From Streptomyces althioticus (GTDB lineage Bacteria > Actinomycetota > Actinomycetes > Streptomycetales > Streptomycetaceae), in assembly GCA_014649355.1 (NCBI GenBank), contig BMSW01000006.1, positions 62,001-126,000 of the forward strand: a DNA stretch of 64,000 nt, written 5' to 3'. The translations under genes were made by a program, and so were the position numbers. Below are positions 50,187 through 59,690 of this stretch, piece after piece (position 1 is the stretch's first letter; each line of letters begins with the position of its first letter). The notes beneath the pieces are model-generated. The model was not told where the DNA came from and did no database searches. It saw only the letters and a program-made list of their open reading frames with translations.

Positions 50187-50837
50187 GTGGCGGGCAGACT
50201 CAGCGCACCGAGCGGCCGGTACGCCGGGAAGTCCGCCGAGGAGCGGAAGGCCGAGCGGCGCCGCCGCTTCCTCGACGCGGCCCTCGAACTCTTCGGCGGC
50301 GGACCCGGCTACCGGAACACCACCGTCGCCGCCCTCAGCGAGGCCGCGGGACTGTCCACGCGCCAGTTCTACGAGGAGTTCCGGACCCTGGAGGACGTCC
50401 TCGCCGCCCTGCACCTCCAGGTCAACGACTGGGCCGAGGCGGCGGTGCTCGCCGCGGCGGCCCGGACGGCGGACGCGCCGCTCACCGAGCGCGCCGCGGC
50501 GATCTTCCGCGCCTACGCCGCCGACGTCACCGGCGACCCGCGCCGCATCCGCATCACCTTCGTCGAGATCATCGGGGTGAGCCCGCGCCTGGAGGAGCAG
50601 CGGCTGGCCCGCCGCGCCCGCTGGGTCGACCTGATCTGCGCCGAGGCGGACGCGGCCGTCGCCCGCGGCGAGGCCGCGCCCCGCGACCACCGCCTCGCCG
50701 CGGCCGGCTTCATCGGCAGCGTCAACGGGCTGCTGCACGACTGGAACGCGGGGTGGGTCGAGGCCACCCTCGACGAGGTCGTCGACGAACTGGTCCGCCA
50801 ACTGCTGGCGATCCTGCGTCCGCCGGAGACGCCGTGA
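50187..50837 (+). CDS. TetR family transcriptional regulator
   Basis: A 216-residue TetR-type repressor. The DNA-binding domain (about residues 20-70) reads RRRRFLDAALELFGGGPGY, then TTVAALSEAAGLSTRQFYEEF. The remaining helices form the ligand domain. The ligand is unknown. The GTG at 50187 has AAGGAG six bases upstream; the TTG at 50160 is less likely. The divergent propeller gene and the palindrome at 50103-50118 suggest local control. Its stop codon lies within the first of four 17-bp tandem repeats. Confidence 0.88.
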   Translation: MAGRLSAPSGRYAGKSAEERKAERRRRFLDAALELFGGGPGYRNTTVAALSEAAGLSTRQFYEEFRTLEDVLAALHLQVNDWAEAAVLAAAARTADAPLTERAAAIFRAYAADVTGDPRRIRITFVEIIGVSPRLEEQRLARRARWVDLICAEADAAVARGEAAPRDHRLAAAGFIGSVNGLLHDWNAGWVEATLDEVVDELVRQLLAILRPPETP

Positions 50838-50889
50838 CGCCGGAGACGCCGTGACGCCGGAGACGCCGTGACCGCCGGAGACGCCGTGA
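50821..50889 (+). repeat. 17-bp tandem repeat over the TetR stop codon
   Basis: CGCCGGAGACGCCGTGA occurs at 50821-50837, 50838-50854, 50855-50871 and, after one extra C, 50873-50889, with a partial copy after that. The first unit contains the last codons and TGA of the TetR gene. Confidence 0.9.
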
Positions 50890-51056
50890 CCGCCGGAGCG
50901 CCGGGGAGGCAGGGGGCAACGGAGACGCCGAGGAGGCCGACCGCGCCGGGACCGCCGGACGCGTCGCACGCGCCGGACCGACCGGACGGGCCGACGCCGG
51001 CCGGTTGACGGGGCATCAGCCGGCCGGTGCCGGGTGACTCGGCGGGACCGACGGAA

Positions 51057-51443
51057 TCAGGCGGCCGGCGTGAGATCCCCGGCGAAGACGATCATCTGGT
51101 CGATCAGTCCCCGCCGCAGATGGACGACATCGGTTCCGGCGAGCCGCGGACCACCGCCCGGGGTGGTGAACACCCACCGGTACCGCGCCCACTCGTCCGG
51201 CATGTCCACCCCCGAACACCGGACCATCGTTCCCGGTCCTGCCGGATGCCGCCGGATGTCCAGCATGAACCGCTCCACCGCCTCGATGCCCTCGCTGCGG
51301 CCGAGGGGACCCCAGAGGACCACGTCCGAGGTGAGCGCCTGCGACAGCAGCGAGGTCACGTAGGCATCGTCGGAGGCGTTGAACGCCGAGACGAAGGTGT
51401 CGATGGCCGACTGGGCGGTGTCTGCATGCATGCACCCAGTCAT
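51057..51443 (-). CDS. NTF2-like (SnoaL-type) protein 1
   Basis: A 128-residue cone-fold protein of the SnoaL/NTF2 superfamily: AIDTFVSAFNASDDAYVTSL at the N-terminus, then VVLWGPLGRSEGIEAVERF and a beta-sheet with LAGTDVVHLRRGLIDQMIVF. Relatives are small isomerases, hydratases or cyclase-like enzymes, or binding proteins; no catalytic residue is diagnostic here. The start may be at 51443 or 51431, both without a good ribosome binding site. The SDR gene lies 11 bases upstream on the same strand. Confidence 0.78.
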   Translation of the reverse strand: MTGCMHADTAQSAIDTFVSAFNASDDAYVTSLLSQALTSDVVLWGPLGRSEGIEAVERFMLDIRRHPAGPGTMVRCSGVDMPDEWARYRWVFTTPGGGPRLAGTDVVHLRRGLIDQMIVFAGDLTPAA

Positions 51444-51454
51444 ACCAGCCCGTC

Positions 51455-52360
51455 TCACCCTTCGGCCGGGCTTCGGGTGGTGAGGAGGTCGGGGAAGCCG
51501 ATCCGGTCGTAGAAGCCGGCGCGCACCCGGTCGGCGACGTCGCTGACCTGTTCCGACCCGTCGTCCGCCGGGTCGATCGTCACCCGGAACGGACGCTCGC
51601 CCCTCGGCGCGTCCACGACCGCCACGATCGTGCGGGCGACCTCGCCGACGTCCGCGTCCGGCGGCGAGAGAGCCGCGAGGCGCTTGCCGACGTCGTCCAT
51701 CAGCCCCTCGTACAGCTCGTCGTACGCCTCGGCCGTCGCCGTGTCCGCGGGGTGCATCGCGTGGGCGAAGTGGTTCGTGCCGGAGGTGAAGGAACCGGGC
51801 ACCACGATCGACGTGTCGATGCCGAACCGCGACAGCTCGACGGCGTAGCTCTTCGCCAGGTGGTCCATCGCCGCCTTGGCACCGAAGTACGGGGCGAGGT
51901 ACGGGGGCGTACCGCCGTAGGTGCTGGTGGAGCCCACCCAGACGAGCAGCCCGTCCCGGCGCTCCCGCATCTGCGGCAGCACCGCGCGGTTGAGCCGCTG
52001 CGTGGACAGCACGTTGGTGTCGTAGATCTCGGCGAGCTGCTCCGGGGTGAACGACTCGGCGGGGCCCAGCACCATGTGGCCGGCGTTGTGCACGACCACG
52101 TCGACGCGTCCCGCCTCCTCGGTGACCGAGGCGACGGCCGCGTCCACCGACTCCTGCCGGGAGACGTCCAGTTCGACGGTGCGCAGGTCGACCTCGTGCT
52201 CCACCGCGTACGCGCGGGCCTCGGCCACCGCGGGGGCGTTGCGCCCGGCGGTGTGCCGCATCCCGGCGTAGACGGTGTGCCCGGCGTCGGCCAGGGCGCG
52301 GGCGGTCAGCGCGCCGAAACCGCTGGACGCGCCGGTGATCAGAATGACGTGGGCGGACAT
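51455..52360 (-). CDS. SDR family oxidoreductase
   Basis: A 301-residue classical-type short-chain dehydrogenase. Cofactor motif ILITGASSGFGALTARAL (TGxxxGxG), NAG in VVHNAGHMVLGP, catalytic Ser in WVGSTSTYGG and Tyr/Lys in APYFGAKAAMD. The 301-residue size is longer than average, with a C-terminal extension. Substrate unknown. GGAG is eight bases before the ATG. It belongs to a probable operon with the alcohol dehydrogenase and the NTF2-like gene. Confidence 0.88.
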   Translation of the reverse strand: MSAHVILITGASSGFGALTARALADAGHTVYAGMRHTAGRNAPAVAEARAYAVEHEVDLRTVELDVSRQESVDAAVASVTEEAGRVDVVVHNAGHMVLGPAESFTPEQLAEIYDTNVLSTQRLNRAVLPQMRERRDGLLVWVGSTSTYGGTPPYLAPYFGAKAAMDHLAKSYAVELSRFGIDTSIVVPGSFTSGTNHFAHAMHPADTATAEAYDELYEGLMDDVGKRLAALSPPDADVGEVARTIVAVVDAPRGERPFRVTIDPADDGSEQVSDVADRVRAGFYDRIGFPDLLTTRSPAEG

Positions 52361-52396
52361 GATGTGCTCCAGGGGAGAGCGGGGGAGGGGCAGTGG

Positions 52397-53407
52397 TCAG
52401 AAGACGATGACGCTGCGGCCGCGTGCGGTGCCCGCGTCCATCGCCTCCAGCACGGCCGGGGCCTCGTCCAGGCCGATCGGCGTGACGTCCGGGAGAATGT
52501 CGTGGGAGGCCGAGAAGGCCAGGGTGTCGCGCAGGTCGTGCGGCGAGCCGGACGGGGAGGCGCCCACCCGCAGCCGGTTGAGGATCATCGGCTGGGTCGG
52601 CAGCACCAGCGGCTCGGGACCGTACCCGCACAGCATCAGCGTGCCGTCCGGGGCGAGCCCGCCCAGCGTCGCCGTGGCGGCCTCGGTCGACGGGGAGGCG
52701 TTCAGCACGAGGTCCGCGCCGCCGTCCCACTCCTTGAGCGCCTTCGCCGGGTCCGATTCCTGCGCCGCGACGAAGAGTTCCGCGCCGAGGGCCTTCGCCG
52801 CGTCCTCGCCGCGCCGGGACCGGCCGATCACGGCGACCCGTGCGCCCATGGCGACGGCGTACCGCACGGCCAGCGCGCCCACGCCGCCCGCGCCCACCAC
52901 GGCGACCCGGGAACCGGCCCGGAGCCCGCCCTGGCGCAGCCCGTTGAACGCGGTCAGCCCGGCGCACATCAGCGGGGCGGCGGCCACCGGGTCCAGCCCG
53001 GCCGGCAGCGGGGTGACGAAGCCGGCCTTCATCAGCACGTACGGGGCGTAGCCGCCGTCGGCGACGATGCCGGTGATCACCTTCCGGGGGCAGAGGATCT
53101 GGTCGCCGCGGACGCAGTAGTCGCAGTGACCGCACGAGTCGTACAGGAACTGTCCGCCCACGGCGGCGCCGACCTCGGGGAAGCCGACACCGGGGCCGAC
53201 GGCCGTGACCACGCCGGTGATCTCGTGGCCCGGCACGACGGGGAAGCGGGCGAACGGGTAGTGGCCGCGCAGCAGGTTCAGGTCGGTGAAACAGACCCCG
53301 CACGCGGTGACCTTGACGAGGACCTCGCCGGGTCCCGGTTCGGGCACCTCCAGGTCCTGCAGGGAAAGGGGTGCGACGGCTCCGACGGCGACAGCGGCAC
53401 GCATCAT
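52397..53407 (-). CDS. Zinc-dependent alcohol dehydrogenase
   Basis: A 336-residue medium-chain dehydrogenase. Catalytic zinc ligands are in CGVCFTDLNLLRGHYP and GHEITGVV; structural zinc cysteines are in DSCGHCDYCVRGDQILC. The NAD(P) loop is VAVVGAGGVGALAVRYA. It resembles the alcohol/aldehyde-reductase branch, with no firm substrate. The ATG at 53407 has GGAG about nine bases upstream; a GTG at 53416 is also possible. It is divergent from the LysR regulator. Confidence 0.88.
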   Translation of the reverse strand: MMRAAVAVGAVAPLSLQDLEVPEPGPGEVLVKVTACGVCFTDLNLLRGHYPFARFPVVPGHEITGVVTAVGPGVGFPEVGAAVGGQFLYDSCGHCDYCVRGDQILCPRKVITGIVADGGYAPYVLMKAGFVTPLPAGLDPVAAAPLMCAGLTAFNGLRQGGLRAGSRVAVVGAGGVGALAVRYAVAMGARVAVIGRSRRGEDAAKALGAELFVAAQESDPAKALKEWDGGADLVLNASPSTEAATATLGGLAPDGTLMLCGYGPEPLVLPTQPMILNRLRVGASPSGSPHDLRDTLAFSASHDILPDVTPIGLDEAPAVLEAMDAGTARGRSVIVF

Positions 53408-53567
53408 GACGAACACTCCACATGATGGGGGGAGGGAACGGGCGGGGAATCACTGCCGCCCGCGCTACGTAACCAGCGTGACCTGGGGTTTCCCGGAGGT
53501 CCAATGCTTCCTTCGGTGCCTACGATGACGTCAGGGCATCGGCGCAGGCGGCAGGGGAGAGGGCGGC

Positions 53568-54494
53568 ATGGACGGCGGACGGACGGATCTGGACCTGCGC
53601 CGGCTGCGCTCCTTCGTCGCCGTCGCCGAGCGTCTGCACTTCGGTCAGGCGGCGGCCGCCCTGCACGTCACCCAGCCCGCCCTGTCGCGGCAGATCCAGC
53701 AGCTGGAGCACGACCTCGGCGTGACCCTGTTCCGGCGCAGCAGCCGGGAGGTCGCCCTCACGCCCGCCGGAGAGCAGTTCCTCCAGGACTCCCGGGAACT
53801 GCTGGCCGCCGCCCGCGCCGCGCAGAACCGCGCCCGGCGGATCGCGGCGGGCGAGGGCGTGCTCAAGGTCGGCTTCATGCTCAGCTCCGACATCACCGCG
53901 CCGCTGCACGCCTTCTCCGCGCGGGAGCCGCAGGTGCGGATCGAACTGGTCCGGCTGCGGTGGTGGAGCCAGTCCACCGACCTGCTCGACGGCACCGCCG
54001 ACGTCGGCTTCGTGCGCCTGCCCGTCGACGCGGAGCGGCTGCGGGTGCTGCCGCTGTACCAGGAGGGGCTCTGCGCGGTCCTTCCCGTACGGCACCCCCT
54101 GGCCGGCGAGGACACGGTCGGGCTGCGTGCCCTCGCCGACGAACCTCTGCTGCGTTACGCGGACGCCTCGCCCGCGTGGTCCGCCGTCTGGAACACCGAC
54201 CCGCGCCCCGACGGCACGCGGTGGCTGCGCGGCCCGGACGTGCACGACATGGAGGAGATCCTCGCGTACGTCCGGGCCGGCGGCGGCGTGGTGATGGTGC
54301 CGGAGTCGGTCGCGGCGGTCTTCCCGCGCCCCGACATCGCCTACGTCCCGCTCGCGGACGCACCGCCCGGCACGGTCGCCCTCGCCTGGGACGGCGACCG
54401 CCCGTCCCCGCTCGTCGAGACCTTCGTCGACGCGACGAGGACGACGGCCGTCGACGTCACTCGTCCCACGCCTGGATCAGCACCTGCCCCGTGA
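53568..54494 (+). CDS. LysR family transcriptional regulator
   Basis: A 308-residue LysR-type regulator. The winged helix-turn-helix is [20 protein letters not shown] with [18 protein letters not shown] and [15 protein letters not shown]. The effector domain follows ([20 protein letters not shown] and a region with VMVPES). It probably controls the divergent alcohol dehydrogenase operon, as is typical. I did not find a convincing T-N11-A box in the 160-base gap. Its 3' end overlaps the convergent NTF2-like gene by 38 bases. Confidence 0.9.
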   Translation: MDGGRTDLDLRRLRSFVAVAERLHFGQAAAALHVTQPALSRQIQQLEHDLGVTLFRRSSREVALTPAGEQFLQDSRELLAAARAAQNRARRIAAGEGVLKVGFMLSSDITAPLHAFSAREPQVRIELVRLRWWSQSTDLLDGTADVGFVRLPVDAERLRVLPLYQEGLCAVLPVRHPLAGEDTVGLRALADEPLLRYADASPAWSAVWNTDPRPDGTRWLRGPDVHDMEEILAYVRAGGGVVMVPESVAAVFPRPDIAYVPLADAPPGTVALAWDGDRPSPLVETFVDATRTTAVDVTRPTPGSAPAP

Positions 54495-54822
54495 TCCTGC
54501 CGTCGCGCAACGTCAGCATGGACTCCGAGAGCACCCGCACGCCGTCCGGGTAACGGCAGCTCTCGCAGTACGCGGCGTGATCGCCCTGCACGACGCACGC
54601 CTCCAGCGCGTGCGTCATGTCGCGGCTGTACACGTCGTCCAGCATCGCCGCGATCTCGTCCTTGCCGTGCAGCACCTTCGGGTGGCTCGGCCCGCTGACG
54701 TGGTCCACGACGCGCAGCTCGGCGTCGTCCGCGTAGAGCGACTTCAGCATGTCCGGCGTGTCCGCCTCGATGCCCCGCCGCAGGGTGTCGGTACCGAACA
54801 CGGGCTGTGCCGCGGTCGTCAT
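54457..54822 (-). CDS. NTF2-like (SnoaL-type) protein 2
   Basis: A 121-residue NTF2-fold protein: [20 protein letters not shown] at the start, [40 protein letters not shown], and an end [17 protein letters not shown]. Function unclear, likely a small binding protein or isomerase. Two cysteines close together (CESCR) are unusual for the fold. GAGGAGG precedes the ATG at 54822. It converges on and overlaps the LysR gene. Confidence 0.75.
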   Translation of the reverse strand: MTTAAQPVFGTDTLRRGIEADTPDMLKSLYADDAELRVVDHVSGPSHPKVLHGKDEIAAMLDDVYSRDMTHALEACVVQGDHAAYCESCRYPDGVRVLSESMLTLRDGRITGQVLIQAWDE

Positions 54823-54942
54823 GATGACCCACCTCCTCGGGAGGCCGCCCGGGCCCGGAGCAGGCCCCACGGGCCTCACCTACGAGCGTCCTCCCCGAGC
54901 CGGCCAGGAGCAAGCGCGACGCCTGGGGGCCCCGCGCCCCCC

Positions 54943-56703
54943 TCACCCCGCCGTGGCCAGGAACTGCGTAGCGGCCAGCTCCCCGTACAACGGATCCGAC
55001 GCGACCAGTTCCCGGTGCGTCCCCACCGCCCGTACCCGCCCCGCGTCCATCACCACGATGCGGTCCGCCGCCGTCACCGTGGAGAGGCGGTGGGCCACCA
55101 CCAGGACCGTCGTCGTGCGGGCGACGTCCGCGACCGTGTCCCGCAGGGCCGCCTCGTTCACCGCGTCCAGCTGCGACGTCGCCTCGTCGAGGAGGAGCAG
55201 GCGCGGGCGGCGCAGCAGGGCGCGGGCGATGGCGACCCGCTGGCGTTCGCCGCCGGACAGCTTGGTGCCGCGGTGGCCGACGAGGGTGTCGAGACCCTGG
55301 GGCAGCCGGGAGACGAGCCCGTCCAGCCGGGTCGTCTTCAGCACCCGCGTCAGTGTGTCCTCGCCCGCGTCCGGGTTGCCGAGCAGCAGGTTGTCCCGCA
55401 GGGAACCCGACAGCACGGGCGCGTCCTGCTCGACGTACCCGATCGCCGCCCGCAGCTCCGGCAGGTCCCAGTCCGCGACGTCGCGGCCGTCCACCGTGAT
55501 CACGCCCGACTCGGGGTCGTAGAACCGCTCGATGAGGGAGAACACCGTCGTCTTGCCCGCGCCGGACGGGCCGACGAACGCCGTCAGCCCCTGCGGTGGC
55601 ACGGAGAACGTCACCCCGTGGTGGACGTACGGCAGGTCCTCGGCGTAGCGGAACCGCACGTCCTCGAAGGCGACGGCCGCCGGCGCGGCGCCGGGGGAGG
55701 GCAAAGCGGCGGGCGGCGCGGCCGGTTCCGCGGGCAGCCGCAGCGCCTCCTGGATGCGGGCGAGCGCGGCACTGCCCGCCTGGTACTGCGTGACCGCGCC
55801 CACGACCTGCGAGATCGGCGCCATCAGGTAGAACACGAACAGCAGGAACGCCACCAGCGTCCCGATGTCGATCGCCCCGGTCGCCACTCGGGCTCCGCCC
55901 ACCGCGAGCACCGTGATGAACGCGAGCTGCATCGCCAGCCCCGCCGTGTTGCCCGCCGCGGCCGACCACTTGGCGGCCCGCACGCTCATCCGCCACGACT
56001 CGCGCGCCGCGTCGTGCAGCGTCCGCTCCTCCCGCGGCTCGGCGCCGGACGCCTTCACCGTGCGCAGCGCGCCCAGCACCCGCTCCAGCGACGCCCCCAT
56101 CACGCCCACCGCTTCCTGCGCCTGCTTCGACGCCCGCCGGATCCGCGGCACCACCACCCCGAGCAGCGTCCCCGCCAGCGCGAGCACGCCCAGCGTGACC
56201 GCCAGCAGCACCGGCTCCACCCAGCCCATCAGCGCCACGGTGGCGAGCAGGGTGAGCCCGCCCGTGCCCAGGCCGATCATCGAGTCGGTCGTCACCTCCC
56301 GCAGCAGCGTGGTGTCGGAGGTGATCCGGGCCATCAGATCGCCCGGCTCGGTCCGGTCGACGGCGGCGATCCGCAGCCGCAGCAGGTACGAGGACAGGGT
56401 GCGCCGCGCCCCCAGCACCACCGACTCCGCCGCGCGCCGCAGCACGTACGAACCCACCGCGCCCAGCACCGTGTTGCCGATCACCAGCGCCGTCATCAGC
56501 AGCAGCGCCCCGGTGACGGCCCGGTCGTGCGCGAGGTCGTCGATCAGCTCCCGCGCCACCAGCGGCAGCGCCAGCCCCGTCGCGCCCGTCACCAGCGACA
56601 GCAGGGCGCCGCCCAGCAGCGCCCAGCGGTGCGGCCGTACGTACGACAGCAGCAGCCGCCGGGCCGGCGGGCCGGACGGATCCTCGGTGACGGCGGTGCT
56701 CAC
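54943..56703 (-). CDS. ABC exporter (half transporter, permease-ATPase)
   Basis: A 586-residue fused permease-ATPase of the multidrug/lipid exporter type. The membrane domain (about 20-310) has six helices and [20 protein letters not shown]. The ATPase has Walker [19 protein letters not shown]-loop [11 protein letters not shown], signature [16 protein letters not shown], Walker [13 protein letters not shown] and VVAHRLSTV. It would work as a homodimer or with a partner elsewhere, since no second half gene is adjacent. The substrate is unknown. GTG start with a G-rich ribosome binding site. Confidence 0.9.
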   Translation of the reverse strand: MSTAVTEDPSGPPARRLLLSYVRPHRWALLGGALLSLVTGATGLALPLVARELIDDLAHDRAVTGALLLMTALVIGNTVLGAVGSYVLRRAAESVVLGARRTLSSYLLRLRIAAVDRTEPGDLMARITSDTTLLREVTTDSMIGLGTGGLTLLATVALMGWVEPVLLAVTLGVLALAGTLLGVVVPRIRRASKQAQEAVGVMGASLERVLGALRTVKASGAEPREERTLHDAARESWRMSVRAAKWSAAAGNTAGLAMQLAFITVLAVGGARVATGAIDIGTLVAFLLFVFYLMAPISQVVGAVTQYQAGSAALARIQEALRLPAEPAAPPAALPSPGAAPAAVAFEDVRFRYAEDLPYVHHGVTFSVPPQGLTAFVGPSGAGKTTVFSLIERFYDPESGVITVDGRDVADWDLPELRAAIGYVEQDAPVLSGSLRDNLLLGNPDAGEDTLTRVLKTTRLDGLVSRLPQGLDTLVGHRGTKLSGGERQRVAIARALLRRPRLLLLDEATSQLDAVNEAALRDTVADVARTTTVLVVAHRLSTVTAADRIVVMDAGRVRAVGTHRELVASDPLYGELAATQFLATAG

Positions 56704-56844
56704 GTGCCCCCCTCGGCGTCGGACGGATGTTCAGGCTACGTCGCCTCGGTGGATGCACCGCACGGTGGGCGGCGGAGCCGATCATTCCCGCGTAGGGTCG
56801 GGGCGACGGGGGAGACGGACCCGGCCGATGAAGGAGTCAGCACC

Positions 56845-57930
56845 ATGGCCCAGGAAGTACGCGGCGTGATCGCACCCGGCAAGGACGAGCCGGTACGGAT
56901 CGAGACGATCGTCGTGCCCGACCCGGGGCCCGGCGAGGCGGTCGTACGCGTCCAGGCCTGCGGGGTGTGTCACACGGACCTGCACTACAAACAGGGCGGC
57001 ATCAACGACGACTTCCCCTTCCTCCTCGGCCACGAGGCGGCGGGCGTCGTCGAGTCGGTCGGCGACGACGTCACCGACGTGGCGCCCGGGGACTTCGTGA
57101 TCCTCAACTGGCGCGCGGTGTGCGGCACCTGTCGCGCCTGTCTGCGCGGACGCCCCTGGTACTGCTTCGACACCCACAACGCCGAGCAGAAGATGACCCT
57201 CACCGACGGCACCGAACTCTCCCCGGCGCTCGGCATCGGCGCCTTCGCGGAGAAGACCCTGGTCGCCGCGGGACAGTGCACCAAGGTCGACCCGGCCGTG
57301 GCGCCGGAGGTCGCCGGGCTGCTCGGCTGCGGCGTGATGGCCGGCATCGGCGCCGCCATCAACACCGGCGACGTGGGCCGCGGCGACTCGGTCGCCGTCA
57401 TCGGCTGCGGCGGCGTCGGCGACGCGGCGATCGCCGGCTCCCGGCTGGCCGGCGCGGCCAGGATCATCGCCGTGGACATCGACGACCGCAAGCTGGAGAC
57501 CGCCCGCTCCATGGGCGCCACCCACACCGTCAACTCCCGTACGACCGACCCCGTCGAGGCGATCCGCGACCTCACCGGCGGCAACGGCGCGGACGTCGTC
57601 ATCGAGGCCGTCGGCCGCCCCGAGACCTACAAGCAGGCGTTCTACGCCCGCGACCTGGCCGGCACGGTCGTCCTGGTCGGCGTGCCCACCCCGGACATGA
57701 AGATCGAACTGCCGCTCCTCGACGTCTTCGGCCGCGGCGGCTCCCTCAAGTCCTCCTGGTACGGCGACTGCCTGCCGTCCCGCGACTTCCCGATGCTGAT
57801 CGACCTGCACCTCCAGGGCCGCCTGGACCTCGGCGCGTTCGTCACCGAGACCATCGCCCTGGACGAGGTGGAGAAGGCGTTCGAGCGGATGCACCGCGGC
57901 GACGTGCTGCGCTCGGTGGTGGTGCTGTGA
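56845..57930 (+). CDS. mscR: S-(hydroxymethyl)mycothiol dehydrogenase
   Basis: A 361-residue zinc-dependent class III-like alcohol dehydrogenase typical of actinobacteria. Zinc motifs: [15 protein letters not shown] and LGHEAAGVV; structural zinc in [15 protein letters not shown]. Cofactor loop [17 protein letters not shown]. The family (MscR/AdhE2) oxidises the adduct of formaldehyde and mycothiol to S-formylmycothiol with NAD, and also reduces S-nitrosomycothiol. AAGGAG is upstream of the ATG. It is coupled to the next gene by TGATG. Confidence 0.92.
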   Translation: MAQEVRGVIAPGKDEPVRIETIVVPDPGPGEAVVRVQACGVCHTDLHYKQGGINDDFPFLLGHEAAGVVESVGDDVTDVAPGDFVILNWRAVCGTCRACLRGRPWYCFDTHNAEQKMTLTDGTELSPALGIGAFAEKTLVAAGQCTKVDPAVAPEVAGLLGCGVMAGIGAAINTGDVGRGDSVAVIGCGGVGDAAIAGSRLAGAARIIAVDIDDRKLETARSMGATHTVNSRTTDPVEAIRDLTGGNGADVVIEAVGRPETYKQAFYARDLAGTVVLVGVPTPDMKIELPLLDVFGRGGSLKSSWYGDCLPSRDFPMLIDLHLQGRLDLGAFVTETIALDEVEKAFERMHRGDVLRSVVVL

Positions 57931-58559
57931 TGACCGCCCGCATCGAACGCCTCGTCACCTCCGGTCAGTTCAGCCTCGACGGCGGCACCTGGGACGTCGA
58001 CAACAACGTGTGGATCGTCGGCGACGACCACGAGGCCGTCGTCATCGACGCCGCCCACGACGCCGACGCCATCGCCGAGGCGGTGGGCGACCGGCGCCTG
58101 ACCGCCATCGTGTGCACCCACGCGCACAACGACCACATCGACGCCGCCCCCGCCCTCGCCGAGCGCACCGGCGCCACGATCTGGCTGCACCCCGACGACC
58201 TCCAGCTGTGGAAGCAGACCCACCCGGACCGCGACCCCGACGCCTGGCTGGCCGACGGGCTGGTCATCGAGGCCGGCGGCGCCGACCTCACCGTGCTGCA
58301 CACCCCGGGCCACGCCCCGGGCGCGGTGTGCCTGTACGACCCGGGCCTGGGCACGGTGTTCACGGGCGACACCCTCTTCCAGGGCGGTCCCGGCGCCACC
58401 GGCCGTTCCTTCTCGCACTTCCCGACGATCATCGACTCCATCCGGGACCGGCTGCTCGCCCTGCCCCCGGAGACCAAGGTGCTCACCGGGCACGGCGACC
58501 CGACCACCATCGGCGCCGAGGCCCCGCACCTGGACGAGTGGATCGCCCGCGGCCACTGA
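57930..58559 (+). CDS. Metallo-beta-lactamase-fold hydrolase, candidate S-formylmycothiol hydrolase
   Basis: A 209-residue glyoxalase II-like protein. Metal motif THAHNDHIDA (HxHxDH), further ligands in LLHTPGHAPGAVCL-like VLHTPGHAPGAV and FTGDTLFQGGPG, and TGHGDPTTIG near the end. Its start overlaps the MscR stop by one base (TGATG). In actinobacteria this pair is thought to oxidise formaldehyde to formate, with the hydrolase releasing mycothiol. That role is inferred from context. The last codons run into an 11-bp tandem repeat. Confidence 0.88.
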   Translation: MTARIERLVTSGQFSLDGGTWDVDNNVWIVGDDHEAVVIDAAHDADAIAEAVGDRRLTAIVCTHAHNDHIDAAPALAERTGATIWLHPDDLQLWKQTHPDRDPDAWLADGLVIEAGGADLTVLHTPGHAPGAVCLYDPGLGTVFTGDTLFQGGPGATGRSFSHFPTIIDSIRDRLLALPPETKVLTGHGDPTTIGAEAPHLDEWIARGH

Positions 58560-58582
58560 GCGGCCACTGAGCGGCCACCGAG
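58550..58582 (+). repeat. 11-bp tandem repeat over the hydrolase stop codon
   Basis: CGGCCACTGAG at 58550-58560 and 58561-58571, and a one-mismatch copy at 58572-58582. The first unit contains the final codon and TGA stop of the metallo-hydrolase gene. Confidence 0.85.
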
Positions 58583-58590
58583 CCGCCCCG

Positions 58591-58620
58591 GTCACCCGGA
58601 CGTACCGGCGTCCGGGTGAC
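58591..58620 (+). terminator. Terminator after the formaldehyde operon
   Basis: GTCACCCGGACG (58591-58602) pairs perfectly with CGTCCGGGTGAC (58609-58620) with a six-base loop. Confidence 0.75.
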
Positions 58621-58715
58621 CCCACGGTCCGAACCGCGGAAAAGGCGACAGAGGATGTCCGGCTTACCCGTCAGGCTCGTCGTCGTACGACGGATCGAGG
58701 CACGGGAGGCCGTGA

Positions 58716-59630
58716 ATGACACAGCCGTTGCGGGACAAGGTGGCGCTGGTGGCCGGGGCGACCCGGGGCGCGGGACGGGGCATCGCCGTGGAACTCGGCG
58801 CGGCGGGCGCCACGGTGTACGTCACAGGACGCACCACCCGCGCCCGCCGCTCCGAGTACGGCCGGCCCGAGACGATCGAGGACACCGCCGACCTGGTCAC
58901 CGAGGCGGGCGGCCGCGGCATCGCCGTCCCCACGGACCACCTGGAACCGGCCCAGGTGAAGGCGCTCGTCGACCGGATCGCCGCCGAACAGGGCCGACTC
59001 GACGTCCTCGTGAACGACATCTGGGGCGGTGAGACGCTCTTCGACTGGGAAGCGCCGGTCTGGGAGCACGACCTCGACAAGGGACTGCGGCTGCTGCGCC
59101 TCGCCGTGGAGACGCACGCGATCACCAGCCACCACGCCCTGCCGCTGCTGCTGCGTCACCCGGGCGGACTGGTCGTCGAGGTCACCGACGGCACGGCGGA
59201 CTACAACCGCGACCACTACCGGGTCTCCTTCTTCTACGACCTCGCCAAGTCCTCGGTGCTGCGCATGGCGTTCGCCCTCGGCCACGAGCTCGGCCCGCGC
59301 GGCGCGACCGCCGTCGCCCTCACGCCGGGCTGGCTGCGTTCGGAGATCATGCTCGACCACTTCGGGGTACGGGAGGACAACTGGCGCGACGCGCTGGAGA
59401 AGGTGCCGCACTTCGCCATCTCCGAGACCCCGCGCTACGTCGGCCGCGCCGTCGCCGCGCTCGCCGCCGACCCCGCCGTGTCCCGCTTCAACGGCGCCTC
59501 CCTGTCCAGCGGCGGACTCGCCCAGGAGTACGGCTTCACCGACCTCGACGGCAGCCGCCCCGACGCCTGGCGCTACCTGGTGGAGGTGCAGGACCCGGGC
59601 CGCCCCGCCGACGTCACCGGCTACCGCTGA
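58716..59630 (+). CDS. SDR family oxidoreductase
   Basis: A 304-residue short-chain dehydrogenase. Cofactor motif VALVAGATRGAGRGIAVELG. The Asn-Ala-Gly motif is altered to VNDIWGG, the Ser region is VVEVTDGTADYNRDHYRVS, and Tyr/Lys is SFFYDLAKSS. Such deviations (Asn-Asp-Ile-Trp) are seen in a streptomycete subgroup of these proteins. The C-terminus has an extension (NGASLSSGGLAQEYGF). Substrate unknown. Confidence 0.85.
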   Translation: MTQPLRDKVALVAGATRGAGRGIAVELGAAGATVYVTGRTTRARRSEYGRPETIEDTADLVTEAGGRGIAVPTDHLEPAQVKALVDRIAAEQGRLDVLVNDIWGGETLFDWEAPVWEHDLDKGLRLLRLAVETHAITSHHALPLLLRHPGGLVVEVTDGTADYNRDHYRVSFFYDLAKSSVLRMAFALGHELGPRGATAVALTPGWLRSEIMLDHFGVREDNWRDALEKVPHFAISETPRYVGRAVAALAADPAVSRFNGASLSSGGLAQEYGFTDLDGSRPDAWRYLVEVQDPGRPADVTGYR

Positions 59631-59690
59631 CCCTCCGGACGCCGCGGAAAAGCCGGGCGCGCTGATCGTCCGAGCCGCTACCGTCCCCCC

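Noticed and set aside
50821..50889. Possible CRISPR-like array
   Set aside because: The 17-bp units are directly adjacent with no spacers, and there are no cas genes nearby.
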